Both the position numbers and the translations under genes were made by a program. This document shows, in pieces, positions 9,986-20,810 of a stretch of 64,000 nt of DNA. The stretch is from Meghimatium bilineatum (Eukaryota; Mollusca; Gastropoda; Stylommatophora; Philomycidae). Under the pieces are notes generated by a model. That model had not been told where the DNA came from. It did not search any database and saw only the letters and a program-made list of their open reading frames with translations. Location: NCBI GenBank assembly GCA_034231615.1, contig CM067310.1:6326010-6390009 (forward strand), in the 5' to 3' direction. How positions within the stretch are numbered: position 1 is the first letter of the stretch; each line of letters begins with the position of its first letter.

Positions 9986-10248
9986 AACTAAGAGAAATAA
10001 AGATCAGGCAAATAAAATACTTTGGACACACTAAAAGACATGACACCCTATTGAAGACCTTACTTGAGGGTAAAGTCAAAGGGAAGCGAGCAAGAGGTAG
10101 GCAGAGATACAAGTGGGAGAGTAACATTACACGATGGACAGGTTACAGTCTAGCAGAGTGTACCACCAAGACAAGAGACAGGAGATGTTGGAGATACGTT
10201 GCAGCCAACCTTCGTTGCGGAGACGGCACTTGATGATGATGATGATGT
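9986..10248 (+). pseudogene. RTE-type LINE 3' end, subfamily d, with (GAT)n tail
   Basis: Reads IKIRQIKYFGHTKRHDTLLK, TLLEGKVKGKRARGRQRYKW, then ITRWTGYSLAEC...RRCWRYVAANLRCGDGT and a stop at 10231-10233, immediately followed by (GAT)n to about 10247. The short 3' microsatellite tail and GHxxRHD...GKRARGRQR architecture are typical of RTE/BovB LINEs. A decayed copy is at 30095-30325. Confidence 0.8.
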
Positions 10249-10424
10249 GACAGTGTATGGGAACGGAAAGACATTAGCTTTGCCCTAAAATTAAGTCTAT
10301 CGCGATATTGTGCTCACTAATGAGATTCAACAGTATAAAAATGCACAATATAACGTGTGTCGCAATGATGAGGTCCTACTATACAAACACACATAATAAA
10401 GTGTGTCACAATGATGAGGTTATT

Positions 10425-10620
10425 CTATACAGATGGTTTCCTTACGTCAAGAGAATGGAACCTGCGCAACCAGCTCTTCGTGCATACATCATCAGAAGAC
10501 CGAGCTACAAGGCACGAGGGAAACCAAGAACTAGATGGGCAGAGACAGTCAAATAAACATTAAATAGACATGGGCTTACCATGGCCAATGCAACTCAAAT
10601 GCAACAAAAACAACTCCGAA
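10425..10620 (+). pseudogene. RTE-like LINE C-terminal fragment
   Basis: Encodes WFPYVKRMEPAQPALRAYII and RRPSYKARGKPRTRWAETVK before a stop. Related to the fragment at 47690-47900 (WFSNIIRMEPKQTALCAYN...GRPRTRWMETIK). Only the tail region is present. Confidence 0.6.
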
Positions 10621-10904
10621 TCCATCCCCCCCCCCAAACGACCTTACGTTTAACGGCACAGGTGTAAATGACAATAGATAAAATGATGACATCCTACTAT
10701 ACAAACACACAATATAACATGTGTCAACACACACAGCAATAATCTAAACACTAAACCCTCATAATCCATCTATTCAAGTGACATTATTTCCAGGACACTA
10801 ATCTTCAGTATTGACTAAACTCCTCACAATTCTGGACTGGAGTTAACAAGCGGCAGTCAAGAACATACATAGACACTAATATCTCTTGTTTTTCCTCTTC
10901 TTAT

Positions 10905-11020
10905 GGTAGCTCTTTTATCTATTACCATCCACGCATGCGGTTGCTTCTGTGGGTCTCACCAATGCCACACTCGACAAACCATCCATGCAACAGAAAACCT
11001 TAGTAGATGAAATTCCGTTT
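10905..11020 (-). repeat. Dispersed ~90-bp repeat
   Basis: The reverse complement shares CATCTACTAAGGTTTTC, GGTTTGTC and GGTGAGACCCACAGA..CAACCGCATG with 22985-23080 (plus). Nature unknown; both copies end near other repeat boundaries. Confidence 0.55.
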
Positions 11021-11095
11021 TATTAAGGCTCTCATATGGAAGCTTTGTAGCATGTCATCTATACAATTATAGAGGCTTGATAGAAACCACCACCA

Positions 11096-11171
11096 GGGGA
11101 AAGACAATAGACCATGATTATACTTCGTGTGGCAGCCAATGAAAATGGTCTGTTGTCTATTGTCTTTCCCC
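11096..11171. repeat. Inverted repeat made from LINE 3'-end sequence
   Basis: GGGGAAAGACAATAGACCA on the left pairs with TGTCTATTGTCTTTCCCC on the right around a ~35-nt spacer that contains CAGCCAATGAAAATGG. The right arm is the 3' terminus of the minus-strand LINE fragment that starts here. Confidence 0.7.
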
Positions 11172-11640
11172 AGGTGGTTTGTGATCCACTCTTGCCGCTA
11201 AGCGTAGGGGTGATTGGAGTTCGAGTTCTATTGCCAGATGTGTGGCCTCGGCTGTGCTATGACAGTGTCTGTACAGGATGTCAATGACGTTTTCTATACA
11301 TCTTTTCCGTGGTCTGCCTCTGGCTTTGTACCCTGATCTCATTTGGTTATATGCTTGTACGGGCAACTTTTCGTGATGCATCATCATAATGTGGCCAAAC
11401 CACTTGATCTGTTCTCTCTCTATGTAATCTGTACAAGATATTATACATATTCTTTCCATGATATATTCATTTCGCAATCTATCAAGCCTGGTGACCCAGT
11501 TTTCCTCAAGCATTTCATCTCACATGTCACTATCTTTCTGTAATGTGAAGATGAGATAGACCAGGTTTGGCACTGGTAACACAGTGTTGGTAGGAATATA
11601 CTGTAGATCATTTGTCTCTTAACTTCCATCTCGATCTTGG
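11160..11640 (-). pseudogene. RTE-like LINE C-terminal fragment
   Basis: Minus-strand reading: IFLPTLCYQCQTWSISSSHY, then after a frame change WVTRLDRLRNEYIMERI..., REQIKWFGHIMMMHHEKLPV, YKARGRPRKRCIENV and a stop after KPPGERQ. This is the LYGCETW...KWFGH...GRPRKRW order of RTE-like elements. A shorter copy is at 28312-28592 on the same strand. Confidence 0.7.
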
Positions 11641-12004
11641 GATGAAGAAGTAGTGGTGACAGTTGGTATGTTACTGCATTTACCTTTTGACATCTCGTCT
11701 CTATTTCTCTATCGAGGCTTCCATTTTATGTAAAAAATACTACCGTGGTAAAAATGGTTCATTTTAGAAAGTTGTTTTCATATGAGCCAGTCTAAATGTC
11801 TTAGTCTTATAATCCACATGGTTATAACATAGAGGCACAGAAAATAACTTGTGTCAACGGTGTTGTTAACCAGAGGTCGTTCACATACTTAGGTAAATAC
11901 AGGTGACTTCATGAGAATGTCCCTGACCTCTTAAGCATAAACGAAGATTTTTAAGACCTGTTGACAAATTAGAGAACATACTTATAAAACGACACATTTG
12001 ATTA

Positions 12005-12069
12005 TTCCCGTGATTTTCATTAGCTGTTACACAAATTATAAGCATAGTGTCCAATGAAAATCACGGGAA
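12005..12069. mobile_element. Short palindromic MITE-like element
   Basis: TTCCCGTGATTTTCATTAG pairs with CCAATGAAAATCACGGGAA. Similar hairpins lie at 27427-27505, 29155-29217 and 38702-38824, so this is a dispersed inverted-repeat family. Confidence 0.6.
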
Positions 12070-12314
12070 ATATCAAAATAGTCATTTTAGAAGGCCGTTT
12101 TCCAATTAGCCAACATGTCTTCTATCGACGATGGTCTTGGACTGTGACACGGAAACAAATTAGGGCGATATATAATTGAATGCAGGAAATATGCAGTACA
12201 TGACCTGGAATACTTTGGTCTTGCTTGGAAAAGGGGCAATGTTCGAGTCTCAATGTGGAATGTGGCATCAATGTAGAATAGACATCAATGCTGTGCTTAT
12301 CGAATGGACCATAT

Positions 12315-12484
12315 GCCGAAGACGGATGTGTCGGGCCATTGGTGCAAATAAAACGGCGGAACAACTCAAATCGATTCTTTGGACTACATCCTGTTGGAAA
12401 TCTAGTAGAGCCGTTGTCCTTCTACATTGATTGTAGAAGGATTTATCCAGCGGGAGTTTGAGAATGAACGCTTAAGAAGAAGAA
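12315..12484 (+). repeat. SINE-like family A copy
   Basis: GCCGAAGACGGATGTGTCGG, CCATTGGTGCAAATAAAACGGC, GGACTACATCCTGTTGGAAATC, CAGCGGGAGTTTGAGAATGA, ending in AAGAAGAAGAATG. A small internal duplication (GTAGAAGG) disturbs the middle. Confidence 0.8.
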
Positions 12485-12589
12485 TGATTCCAAAAGGGGT
12501 TCTCTTGGTATGTTGAAGCTAAATGTATTCATTCCCATTCATCAGTCCAGACATGGGTCTTGAGCAGGTGTCATCACAGCGAAAATATT

Positions 12590-12632
12590 GATACATTACA
12601 GCGAAAATATTGATACATTACAGCGAAAACAT
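12590..12632. repeat. Short tandem repeat, about 2.5 x 24 bp
   Basis: ACATTACAGCGAAAATATTGAT repeats directly. Confidence 0.75.
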
Positions 12633-12749
12633 AGTGCAGAAGTGGGCAATCTTGTTAGTAACGGCAGACCGTATAGTAACGGAGGGCCGAATAGAAAGGT
12701 GCAAGAGCCGCTATGTGTGTGTTTCTAAGATTTGGGATCAGCGCATATA

Positions 12750-12924
12750 CAGTGCAATCCCGTTATAACAACTGGGTCCGATCGACCAAAAATATGTATG
12801 CAATAACAGAAGTTCGCTATATACAGTACAAACAATATGGAATAAATATAACTGGGGATTTTAAAGAGTTGTTATATAGGGAAATCTTTGTTATAAAAGG
12901 ATGAGTTATAAAGGGATCACACCG
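12750..12924. mobile_element. pogo/Tigger-like MITE, 175 bp
   Basis: The left end CAGTGCAATCCCGTTATAAC and the reverse complement of the right end (CGGTGTGATCCCTTTATAAC) form degenerate terminal inverted repeats, each flanked by TA (12748-12749 and 12925-12926). The interior repeats GTTATA/TTGTTATA motifs. TA target and CAGTG...GTTATAAC ends are typical of pogo/Tigger non-autonomous elements. No transposase. Confidence 0.7.
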
Positions 12925-13094
12925 TAGTTGGTTTAGATCAATCAACACGGCAGACAAGAAGAACATGACTTGGCGGCCGGCTGTGGTCCGTATTTTTCCA
13001 TCACTGGTATAGAATCTCACCTACAGGGTGAGATAAACCTCACCTTCAAGGCTGTAGATGTGTGTAGTATAAATGTAGGGGCACGTGTTGTACC

Positions 13095-13379
13095 TTTTCT
13101 TCTTCTTCTTTTGCGTTCGTTCTCAAACTCCTGTAGATTAGCAGGATGTAGTCCGGAGAACGAAATGCGTTGTGTCATGGTTTACAGCATTGCTGCGATA
13201 TCTGCGCCTTTCGGCCTGACACATCCGACTTCGGCATGGCTTTGCGTCTCTGACCCTATATGGGGTTGGACCGCCAACTCCATCCAATAACCTCCTTAGT
13301 CGCCTTTTACGACATGCGTGGAAGGTAAACAGTGTTGCTATTCTTTGCTCCCCTTTCGGGCTCCGGCAACACATTGGCG
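13095..13379 (-). mobile_element. SINE-like family B, full length, 8-bp TSD
   Basis: Plus strand starts TTTTCTTCTTCTTCTTTTGCG and ends CAACACATTGGCG. GTTGTACC at 13087-13094 repeats exactly at 13380-13387. Contains all family B landmarks, including the GACTAAGGAGGTTAT-like segment and the core near CCGAAGTCGGATGTG on the minus strand. Confidence 0.88.
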
Positions 13380-14414
13380 GTTGTACCATTTTTAAAAAAA
13401 AGTCATTTCATTTTCGTTAGGTTTTTGTTGGCCTTAAATGAGGAAACCATTAATAGAAAGTAAGCTTACCCTTGTTTGGGCTGGTCACAACACTCTCCCC
13501 CCCCCCCATCCCTCCCAAACCCGTATCAGCTCTCTAGAAAACACGCAGGCGATAGACAACTATCAAACTGTTGATAAAATATGATCAACATATATTTAAG
13601 CACGTTCCATTTATCAAACACAATCAAATAAAGACGATAGTCTGCACAGAACAGCTGCTGCTGCTCTCATATCGTACGTAGCAAGGTTGCCATATTGGCC
13701 AAATCATAGCCAAATTTTAAAATGGCTTAAAATTCAGCACTCGTGAAATTTGTTTTGACGAACTATGTATTTATATTTGTAACCCAATTTTAAAATACGA
13801 GTATGTACATATTTCCTTTTTTTTTTTTTTAAATATAAAATAATTTAACCGTGTGCTCGGTAGTAATGATTTTCCTGTGTAAACTCAATTCAATTAAATT
13901 AGTTCGTGGTTCGAACGCCGACTATTCACATTGTTTTTCGATACGATAATATGTTTTATTGACGTCTTTAATTCAACAACAATTGAAAAGCAATGTCTTG
14001 CATATGATATGCTTCATAAATGTTCACAATTAATCAAAATAAAAATTGTGATCACACCAACAAGCAATGTTGTTGGTACATTTATAATAAGGCCTTATCC
14101 GTCCTGACAGACTGTCTTGCTGCAAGCCTGGTAGTCAATATGACACGGGTCAAACACATCTTTTCATGGCTAAATCTGTCGATGGATGAGCGATTAGGCA
14201 TGGGGTAATGCCACCGCTGATTGTTTGCACCTTACGCCTGAGCCTTCGTTCTTCTTTTCCGCTCAGTGTTTCATTCTCACGTCTTAGTGCCACTATGCAG
14301 GATTGTTCTTCCCGTGGCGCTATCTTATACCAACTTTTCCTAGCTGTCAGAAACGACGATAAAAGCATTCATTGATGATCTGTATACATATTTGTATGAC
14401 AACATTGATCTACC

Positions 14415-14865
14415 TTCTTCTTCCAACAAACTGTAAGAGTTGTCTGTAAAGAATGTGTCTTGGCTGCAGTTCATCCTTCAGATATGCCCAAGCCACATTG
14501 CGTCTTCTGTGACTGAGTGGAAAATACAGTTCTAACCCTGGATCTCTGCAACATCTCATTGGTGGTAACCTTATCCTGTCACTTGATATTCAGAAGTTGT
14601 CGAAGACATAGATGAAATATGTTCAATTGTTTATCTTGATGTGAGTATGGTGCCCATGTTTCAGACCCATAAAGGAGAACACTACACACACATACCTGGT
14701 ATATCGTTATCTTTGTTTCAATTGTCAATTTCGTGCTCCGGTCCCTTCTTGACAATTTACCAAATTTGTTGGCAGTATTTCCTACTCGAATACTTGTATC
14801 TTCATCAAGAGAGATATTTGTAGTTACTAAGGATCCTAGATAGTTGAAGCTGTGTACTGACTGAA
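14415..14865 (-). pseudogene. LINE reverse-transcriptase tail (C2H2-tailed LINE type)
   Basis: Minus-strand translation gives VHSFNYLGSLVTTNISLDED, IRVGNTANKFGKLSRRD, KLTIETKITIYQVCVCSVLL, YGSETWAPYSHQDKQLNIFH and LCLRQLLNIK before a stop. This is the FxYLGS...YGSETWT.YSHQE..LN.FH region of LINEs whose C-terminus carries a C2H2 finger (compare 19730-20150). Broken by stops and frameshifts. Confidence 0.7.
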
Positions 14866-15094
14866 TTTACTTACTGTTCAGCATTATGCTTGGTACTGAA
14901 TCAGTATTTTGACAAAACAGCAGTGTTCTCGGCGTTTAACAATGTCGGTATAATTATTTCTCTTGTAACTGATGTCAAACACAAACAAAAATAACATAAT
15001 GAAACTTCACCATTTTTGTTGTGCTTGCTGGAATTTGAACGTGTCATTAATGTTGAATTACAATGAATTCACAATCCTCTATTTTTTTTTCGAA

Positions 15095-15480
15095 TTCAAA
15101 GTGAATTGGAGGCTACAGAAATGTGGTTTCTGAGAAGAATGATGAAAATACCATGGACAGCCAAGAACATGCAGAGGTTCTCATTGATGCTGGCGTAAAA
15201 AGATCAATAATATCAAACATTAGAGGCAGACAATCAAGGTTTCTAGGGCATGTGCTGGGAAGAACACAGCTTGAACATTTAATAGCCACTGGAGAGATCA
15301 AAGGGAGAAGAGATAGAGGTCGACAAAGAGAAAAGTTACTAGATGGGCTTGTATTGTGGCACGGTAGAAGCTCACCAACCGAGCTTATTGACAACAAAAA
15401 AGAAAGAGAGTCGTGGAGAAACATGATCGCCTACGCCAGTCGGCATGGCACTTGATTGATTTATTGATTTTTTTCGATAA
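15095..15480 (+). pseudogene. RTE-type LINE 3' end, subfamily b variant, with GATT-rich tail
   Basis: Starts in ELEATEMWFLRRMMKIPWTA (one frame), then RSIISNIRGRQSRFLGHVLG, ATGEIKGRRDRGRQREKLLD, and ERESWRNMIAYASRHGT with a stop at about 15453. Followed by TTGATTGATTTATTGATT. Related to, but clearly diverged from, the copies at 20981 and 54560. Confidence 0.75.
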
Positions 15481-15950
15481 ATTTCACTTGAAATTTGACC
15501 ATAAACAGCTCTAACTATATGGCAACTATGCCTAGTTTCTATGATATGCAAGTTTCTATATAAGGAAAATAATGACGTAATATGACAATGTCATATTACT
15601 GGTCATGATTGTAGTTTAATATCATCAAGTGCAGTGCGCGAGAAATTACAGATCTTTACAACTCTCTGATCAGTAGAGAAACTAAACAGAGACGACCATC
15701 CTGGTTTCGAGTCAAAATCAATCCCCAGGTGTGACACATACGAAATAAATGTAATTTATGTATGACCAAAGCGTGTGCCCAGAGCCCTATAATGTCTAGT
15801 TTCAGAGCTGTCTTTCGCATCTTGTATCACTACCGTTGTTGACTTGTTGCCATCCCGCTATGTTAATAAATATTTTCTTACGTCCTATGTCTCCAATCTC
15901 AATTCTTAGAACTATATTCTCCAAACTTCTTTGTTTCATATCGTTACCAC

Positions 15951-16110
15951 CGCCGAAGACGGATGTGTAAATAAGACGCAAATAAGACGGCAACACAATG
16001 CATTTCCATTCTCAGGACTACATCCTTCTGGAAATATATTAGCACCATGGTCGTGCTACAAGGGAGAACCATAAGGAGTTTGAGAATGAAAGCTGAATAA
16101 AAAGAAGAAT
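15951..16110 (+). repeat. SINE-like family A copy
   Basis: CGCCGAAGACGGATGTG, a local scramble (AAATAAGACGCAAATAAGACGG), TTCCATTCTCAGGACTACAT, GGAGTTTGAGAATGAAAGCTGAATAAAAAGAAGAA. Confidence 0.75.
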
Positions 16111-16534
16111 ATCGCGGCCAAATTAAGATGATCTATTTCTGATATTAGCAGGCAACATCCTGTTCGTATGTGACTCTTTCAGCAGCTCGTTTGCTTTTCT
16201 ATCTGTCCATGATGTTATCAACATGCTTCTGTAGAACCGCATATTTATTGAAGATCATAGAGCAGTTACACAGCTGGGATCACGACGCTTGTTCGTCCAT
16301 CATATATGATGATAACCATTTGTTGCGGTCTTTTCTTTTTCTTCTTTTCTTTCTTTTTTGGGTATATTCGGTGCTATTCCTGTTAGGTGTTTTGTCGGTT
16401 CATATGCAGTAATATTGTGACAACTTGTGACGTTGGTAACGCCTTCAATCCATATTCTTTGTATTTCTCTGCCTCAAAAGTTTTAATTCTCCTGTTGTAC
16501 TCTCTTGCTGCTGGTAAGTGTGGGCCTACTTCTG

Positions 16535-16681
16535 TATGGCTAATAGGTCACATTGATCCCATAAGCGGGGGGACAGTCAACCTCCATAACCTCCTTAGCC
16601 GCCTCTTATGATATGCATTGAAGGTAAACAGTGTTGCCATTTCTTTACTTCCATTTCGTGCCCCAGCAATACACGGGCCAC
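16535..16681 (-). repeat. SINE-like family B, 5'-half fragment
   Basis: On the plus strand GGTCACATTGATCCCATAAG, ACCTCCTTAGCCGCCTCTTA, AGGTAAACAGTGTTGCCATT, CAGCAATACACGGGCC: this is the end of B opposite to the GAAGAAG tail. Confidence 0.7.
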
Positions 16682-16780
16682 ATATTCGCGAATAGAGCTC
16701 AACAAACTAATATGTCAAAAATAAAATAAACATGCACATAGGATTCCAAGAATCACTTGTATCTCTCAGTTCTCTCCCCA

Positions 16781-16922
16781 GCGTTCATTCTCAAACTCCC
16801 ACTGGATTTCTCTTGTAGCAGGACAACAGTCCTACTAGATTTCCAGCAGAATATAGAACGGTAATGCGTTATTTCGTCGTTTTATTTGAGCCAATGTGCC
16901 GACTCATCCGTCTTCGGCGACG
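16781..16922 (-). repeat. SINE-like family A copy
   Basis: Minus-strand element from CGCCGAAGACGGATGAGTCGG to GAATGAACGC. The GAAGAAG tail is lost; the inner GGACTACATCC segment is partly deleted. Confidence 0.75.
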
Positions 16923-16984
16923 GGTATGACTTAAATCGTGTCTCTCGACAATACAGGCCTCCTGGCTGAATTAATTAGGACCCA

Positions 16985-17130
16985 GTTCGTTACCTGTTTT
17001 GCTTATTGTTTGCCTCTTAGTTGGTTGTTATTTATATACTTGGAATCGCGTGCAAAAAGTATACTGCGATTCCAAGTATATAAATAGCAACCAACTAAAA
17101 GGCAAACAATATTCAAAACAGGTAACGAAC
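16985..17130. mobile_element. Near-perfect hairpin MITE, ~65-bp arms
   Basis: GTTCGTTACCTGTTTTGCTT...ACTTGGAATCGC pairs with GCGATTCCAAGTATATAAAT...AAAACAGGTAACGAAC across a ~16-nt loop. Related but decayed elements are at about 23905-24060 and 27890-28640. The arms are long enough for a stable RNA hairpin if transcribed. Confidence 0.8.
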
Positions 17131-17209
17131 AGGTCTTCTACTGGAGCCCGGTCATTCGTAAATTCCCCACTCGTCTGGACCGCAGACAACAGGAGAAAAT
17201 ACATATCTA

Positions 17210-17373
17210 TCTTCTTCTTCTTCATCGTTCATCCTCACACTCCCGCTGGATCTATTTTATAGCAGGACCAATGTCCTACTAGATTTATAGCAGGATGCAG
17301 CCCAGAGAATGGAAATGCGTTGTGGCGCCATTTTATTTGCGCCAATCGTCCGACGCATCCGTCTTCGGCGATA
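17210..17373 (-). repeat. SINE-like family A copy, joined to a B-like stretch
   Basis: Plus strand TTCTTCTTCATCGTTCATCC through TTTTATTTGCGCCAATCGTC and CATCCGTCTTCGGCG. The following 17460-17530 contains CCTTAGTCGCCTCCCATGACATGC, reminiscent of the outer part of family B, so this may be a chimera or two adjacent copies. Confidence 0.65.
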
Positions 17374-18029
17374 TCTACACGTGTCGGCGTGTCTTCTACA
17401 GTTCCTTTACGGCACTATATGTTTTCTGGGAGTAAACACAACCACCATACTACAATGCTGTCTCGGATGGCAGGATGTCTTTCACCCCACTTTCCTTAGT
17501 CGCCTCCCATGACATGCTTGAAGAGAAGACAGTAGTCCTAGTCCCGGCCGCCACACGCCAAAACAAGCTTCTTTGCGTCCTATTGTGGATTATTTCCGTG
17601 TATCTAGTAGACCACAAGAGTCCAACTAAAGCGTGACCACATAGTAACCAACTAAAAGCACAGTATTCAAAATGGCAACATATGAAGGCTTGTTTTTATT
17701 CTGTTCGTCGATGATCACGGAAGAGATGTATAAAAAGGAACACAAGAAGAAAAGTTGGAGGAATGGCGGGCGACATCTTGTTTAAACATAATATAGTTGT
17801 TCACCCTTCACAAGTGATGATGGCCATTTGTTACATCCACTTGTGTAGAGTGTCACGGTTATGTCCTTGATTATGTTCGTGGATGGGACAACTGTGAATT
17901 TTTTTTTAAATTTCAGTGAGGAAGAAAGAGCTGTGCAAAGCGTCCTCAATTTGAAACCTGAGGCAAGACGAGTCTACTTGAAATAAAGTTCGATGCAGTG
18001 GATGTCTGTCAGTAGTGAATTTCTTCTTC

Positions 18030-18176
18030 TTCATCGTTCTTCAGTCAGATATCAGGTTACAGCGCCAATAACTTCAGTCAGATATCAGGTTACAGCACCA
18101 ATAGCTTCAGTCAGATATCAGGTTACAGCACCAATAGCTTCAGTCAGATATCAGGTTACAGCACTAATAGCTTCAA
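18030..18176. repeat. 33-bp minisatellite, about 4.5 units
   Basis: Unit TTCAGTCAGATATCAGGTTA + CAGCACCAATAGC. It abuts the 3' end of the minus-strand LINE fragment that follows. Confidence 0.9.
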
Positions 18177-18640
18177 TGAATTGTGTGATTATCTTTAGGT
18201 CATCCATGGAACCCTTCAAGTCTGGAAGTAGTGCCGTCTCAGTAGGCCATATTTTCTCCCTCTCTTCTTGGTACAGTTGACAGACAAGAAGAATGTGTTC
18301 TGCAGTCTCTAGGCTCAGTCCACAGGTCTGTCTCGCCAATCTTCAGTTTTCGGAACATGTGACTTCTCAGTCTGTTGTGGCCAGTTCGTAGTGTGAAGAT
18401 AATGGTTTGTTCCTTGCGTGACATTTGATGGTAGGGGTCATTTGGTTCTGCAGTTGGGTGCATCTGCTTCCACTTTTTCTTATATTCTGTTTTTCATATG
18501 GTTTTACATTCATGGTACGTATTATCACTTTCTATTTGTTCCAGTGATCCCCCTTTCCTTGCCAGGAGATCAACTTTTTCCTTTCCAGGTATGCCACAGT
18601 GACCAGGGATTCACTGCAGTAATATTTATTTGGTAGTACT
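18160..18640 (-). pseudogene. LINE fragment: end of RNase H and zinc-knuckle-like tail
   Basis: Minus strand: IPGHCGIPGKEKVDLLARKG (RNase H C-terminal motif), then EQTIIFTLRTGHNRLRSHMF, and in another frame CGLSLETAEHILLVCQLYQE followed by REKIWPTETALL. The same order (RNase H, RTGHNRL, CPCG...EHIL..C) occurs at 43500-43930. Frameshifts show it is dead. Confidence 0.75.
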
Positions 18641-18883
18641 GCTGAGGTGTAGTAAGCAGGCCGTAAGTTCATTTATGCTCATTAGTAGTGCATTTTACCC
18701 GTTAGGGAGTTCCGTGAGGATTTCGAGTAGCTTGTGAGATAAAGGCCGAATGCCTTTGCTATCGCCAAGTCATGTTCAGGGTGGATTTTTAATTTACACT
18801 CTGACGGGGGAAAAAAAAACCAGTCTTTGCTGGGGATTGAACTCTGGAACTCACGGGTGACGAAGTGGATGACCATCATCATC

Positions 18884-19340
18884 AAGTGACATATTCTTTC
18901 CAGAACGTAGTCTTTCCTATTGATCTCTTAAATTCTCCGCGGTCTTGAGCAAGTTGTCCTGCATCTTTCAGTGACATACGCATTCATTCTTGAATGTCTT
19001 TTGTCCAACGGCGTCTTGGTCGACCTTTGCCCCTGTTGCCTTCTATCATCCCCTCCAGTAACACTCTCTCCATGCCGTCGTGTCTCTTAATATGACCGGG
19101 GAAAAAAACTAGTTTTTTTCTTTAATATGATGTTCAGAAGCCAGCCATCCTAGACGTTAATTGTTCGTAACACCTCCTGGTTTGTTTTCTTCGCTGTCCA
19201 TGGTATTCTCAGAACTCTTCTATAACACTTTAATTCAAATGATGTTATTCTCTTGGGGATGAACATAGTTAATGTATATATTATATTGTTCATTTTAGCC
19301 TTTGTGTCACTGATACTGGGTAATTCCGTGTACACAGAAA
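18884..19340 (-). pseudogene. RTE-type LINE 3' end, subfamily a
   Basis: Minus strand: PKRITSFELKCYRRVLRIPW then KKTNQEVLRTINV and a stop; further on HIKRHDGMERVLLEGMIEG, RGRPRRRWTKDIQE, KTTFWKEYVT, then TGATGATGATGG. Same domain order as the copy at 4890-5316, with better preserved 3' tail. Confidence 0.75.
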
Positions 19341-19729
19341 TAATCTCCTAATGCAAACAATAAACTTTTTATTGTAATAGATACACAGGGAAAAACGTTT
19401 TCTCTTGTTGTCCCTCTTCATTGTGTATATACAAGACTGAGTTCAACGAACCTGGGTTTTCCCCATATGTCACAATATCCCTATCAAGATAGCAGCAAGG
19501 TTGTCTCACTAGAATATCGTTCAGCAGCACGTAACTCCGTAGTTCGTGATAATCCTCAAAGACTTCAATGAAAGGAAACACGGGAAACGTTGTTTTTTTT
19601 TTTTTTAAACCAACGTATCGACAAATATAACAGCTTATTCCTCAGCTTATAACAACAAGCAGATTTATAGGTATTAATGCTTCTCAAACTTTTGGTAGCA
19701 TGGCCCCTTGCCGTACATATTATATAAAC

Positions 19730-20240
19730 TGGTTCATCCACACAATACTTATGAAGGCGCAGGCACGCTGGGCAGGCCATCTTGTGCGTATGGAGAACTC
19801 GCGTTTGCCAAAACAAATATATTATGGAGAACTCAAGGCAGGATTTCGAAAAGCTGGTGGACAGAAAAAGCGTTTCAAAGACACGCTCAAGTCATCCTTG
19901 AAACATCTTAACATTGACGTAGGCGCTTGGGAGAGCCTCGCTCAGGATAGAACAGCATGGCGTTACAGCATTAGAACGGGAGCACTAGCGGCAGAGGAAT
20001 TCAGACAAGAAACTGCAAGACAGAAGCGGACACGTAGAAAAGAAAAAACATCTCAACGTCACACAGATACCTTCTATTGTTGTCAATTCTGTAAACGAAC
20101 ATTTTGTGCGCGCATTGGACTTGCTAGTCATTTAAAAACGCACTATTAACTTTATTATTTTATTATTTATTGTTATTATTATTATGGTTGAGTTTTTGGT
20201 CATCGTCGATCACGACGGACGAACATCATCATATAAACTG
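19730..20240 (+). pseudogene. LINE 3' end encoding a C2H2 zinc finger
   Basis: From about 19740: ILMKAQARWAGHLVRMENSR, LPKQIYYGELKAGFRKAGGQ, KKRFKDTLKSSLKHLNIDVG, WESLAQDRTAWR, then FYCCQFCKRTFCARIGLASH and LKTHY with a stop at 20147-20149. The last 25 residues form a C-x2-C-x12-H-x4-H finger. The 3' UTR includes GGTCATCGTCGATCACGACG. The open frame is intact for this truncated part. Such finger-tailed LINEs are common in invertebrate and fish genomes (family knowledge). Confidence 0.8.
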
Positions 20241-20424
20241 GCACACCTGTCATGATTAGACAGTGTCTAAAATGTACCACTAGTTGAATAGTAATCCCAT
20301 GTGCAGTATTAATATTAAAATATATATAAAGATAGCTTTAAAAAGATCCCGAAATTAGATTATATAGAAATAAGTAGCTAGAATTATCTACAATACACAG
20401 GGGAATTACTAAACATAATAACAA

Positions 20425-20662
20425 AAAGAAAACTACGCCTGTTTGGTCATATAAAGAGACATAACTGTTTAGAAAGACAAATAATGGAGGGAAGAGTACC
20501 TGGGAAGAGGAGAAGGGGCAGACCAAGAAGACGATGGACTGACGACATTAAAGATAATATGAATACATCGCTAGAAAATGCAAGCCACATCGCCCAAGAC
20601 AGAGAGAGGTTCAGAGAGTTCATTGGGAAGACAACGTTCTGGGAGGAATACGTCACATGACA
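20425..20662 (+). pseudogene. RTE-type LINE 3' end, subfamily a, open to its stop
   Basis: Reads RLFGHIKRHNCLERQIMEGR, VPGKRRRGRPRRRWTDDIKD, ENASHIAQDRERFREFIGKT, TFWEEYVT, stop. About 219 bp match 131-351 with only a few differences, so both derive from a recently active source. Upstream RT is absent. Confidence 0.8.
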
Positions 20663-20667
20663 CTACA

Positions 20668-20810
20668 CAGGGGCAGCGTAGCGCAGCGGTAAGCGCACTA
20701 GTTTCGTATATAAGTGGTCCTTGGAGATGATATTGCAGCGGTCCTGATAAAGCAGAGGCATTGCAATGCGAGATCGCTAACATCTCACACACCTACGTCG
20801 TTGTAAATAA
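20668..20810 (+). mobile_element. tRNA-derived SINE (head visible)
   Basis: GGGGCAGCGTAGCGCAGCGGTAAGCGCAC fits a pol III A box (TAGCGCAGCGG). A clear B box is not seen, and the body after GTTTCGTA is unassigned. Not a functional tRNA: no acceptor-stem pairing or intact T-arm. Confidence 0.5.

Noticed and set aside
20668..20740. Possible tRNA gene (A box)
   Set aside because: No intact T-arm or acceptor stem; no B box at the right distance.
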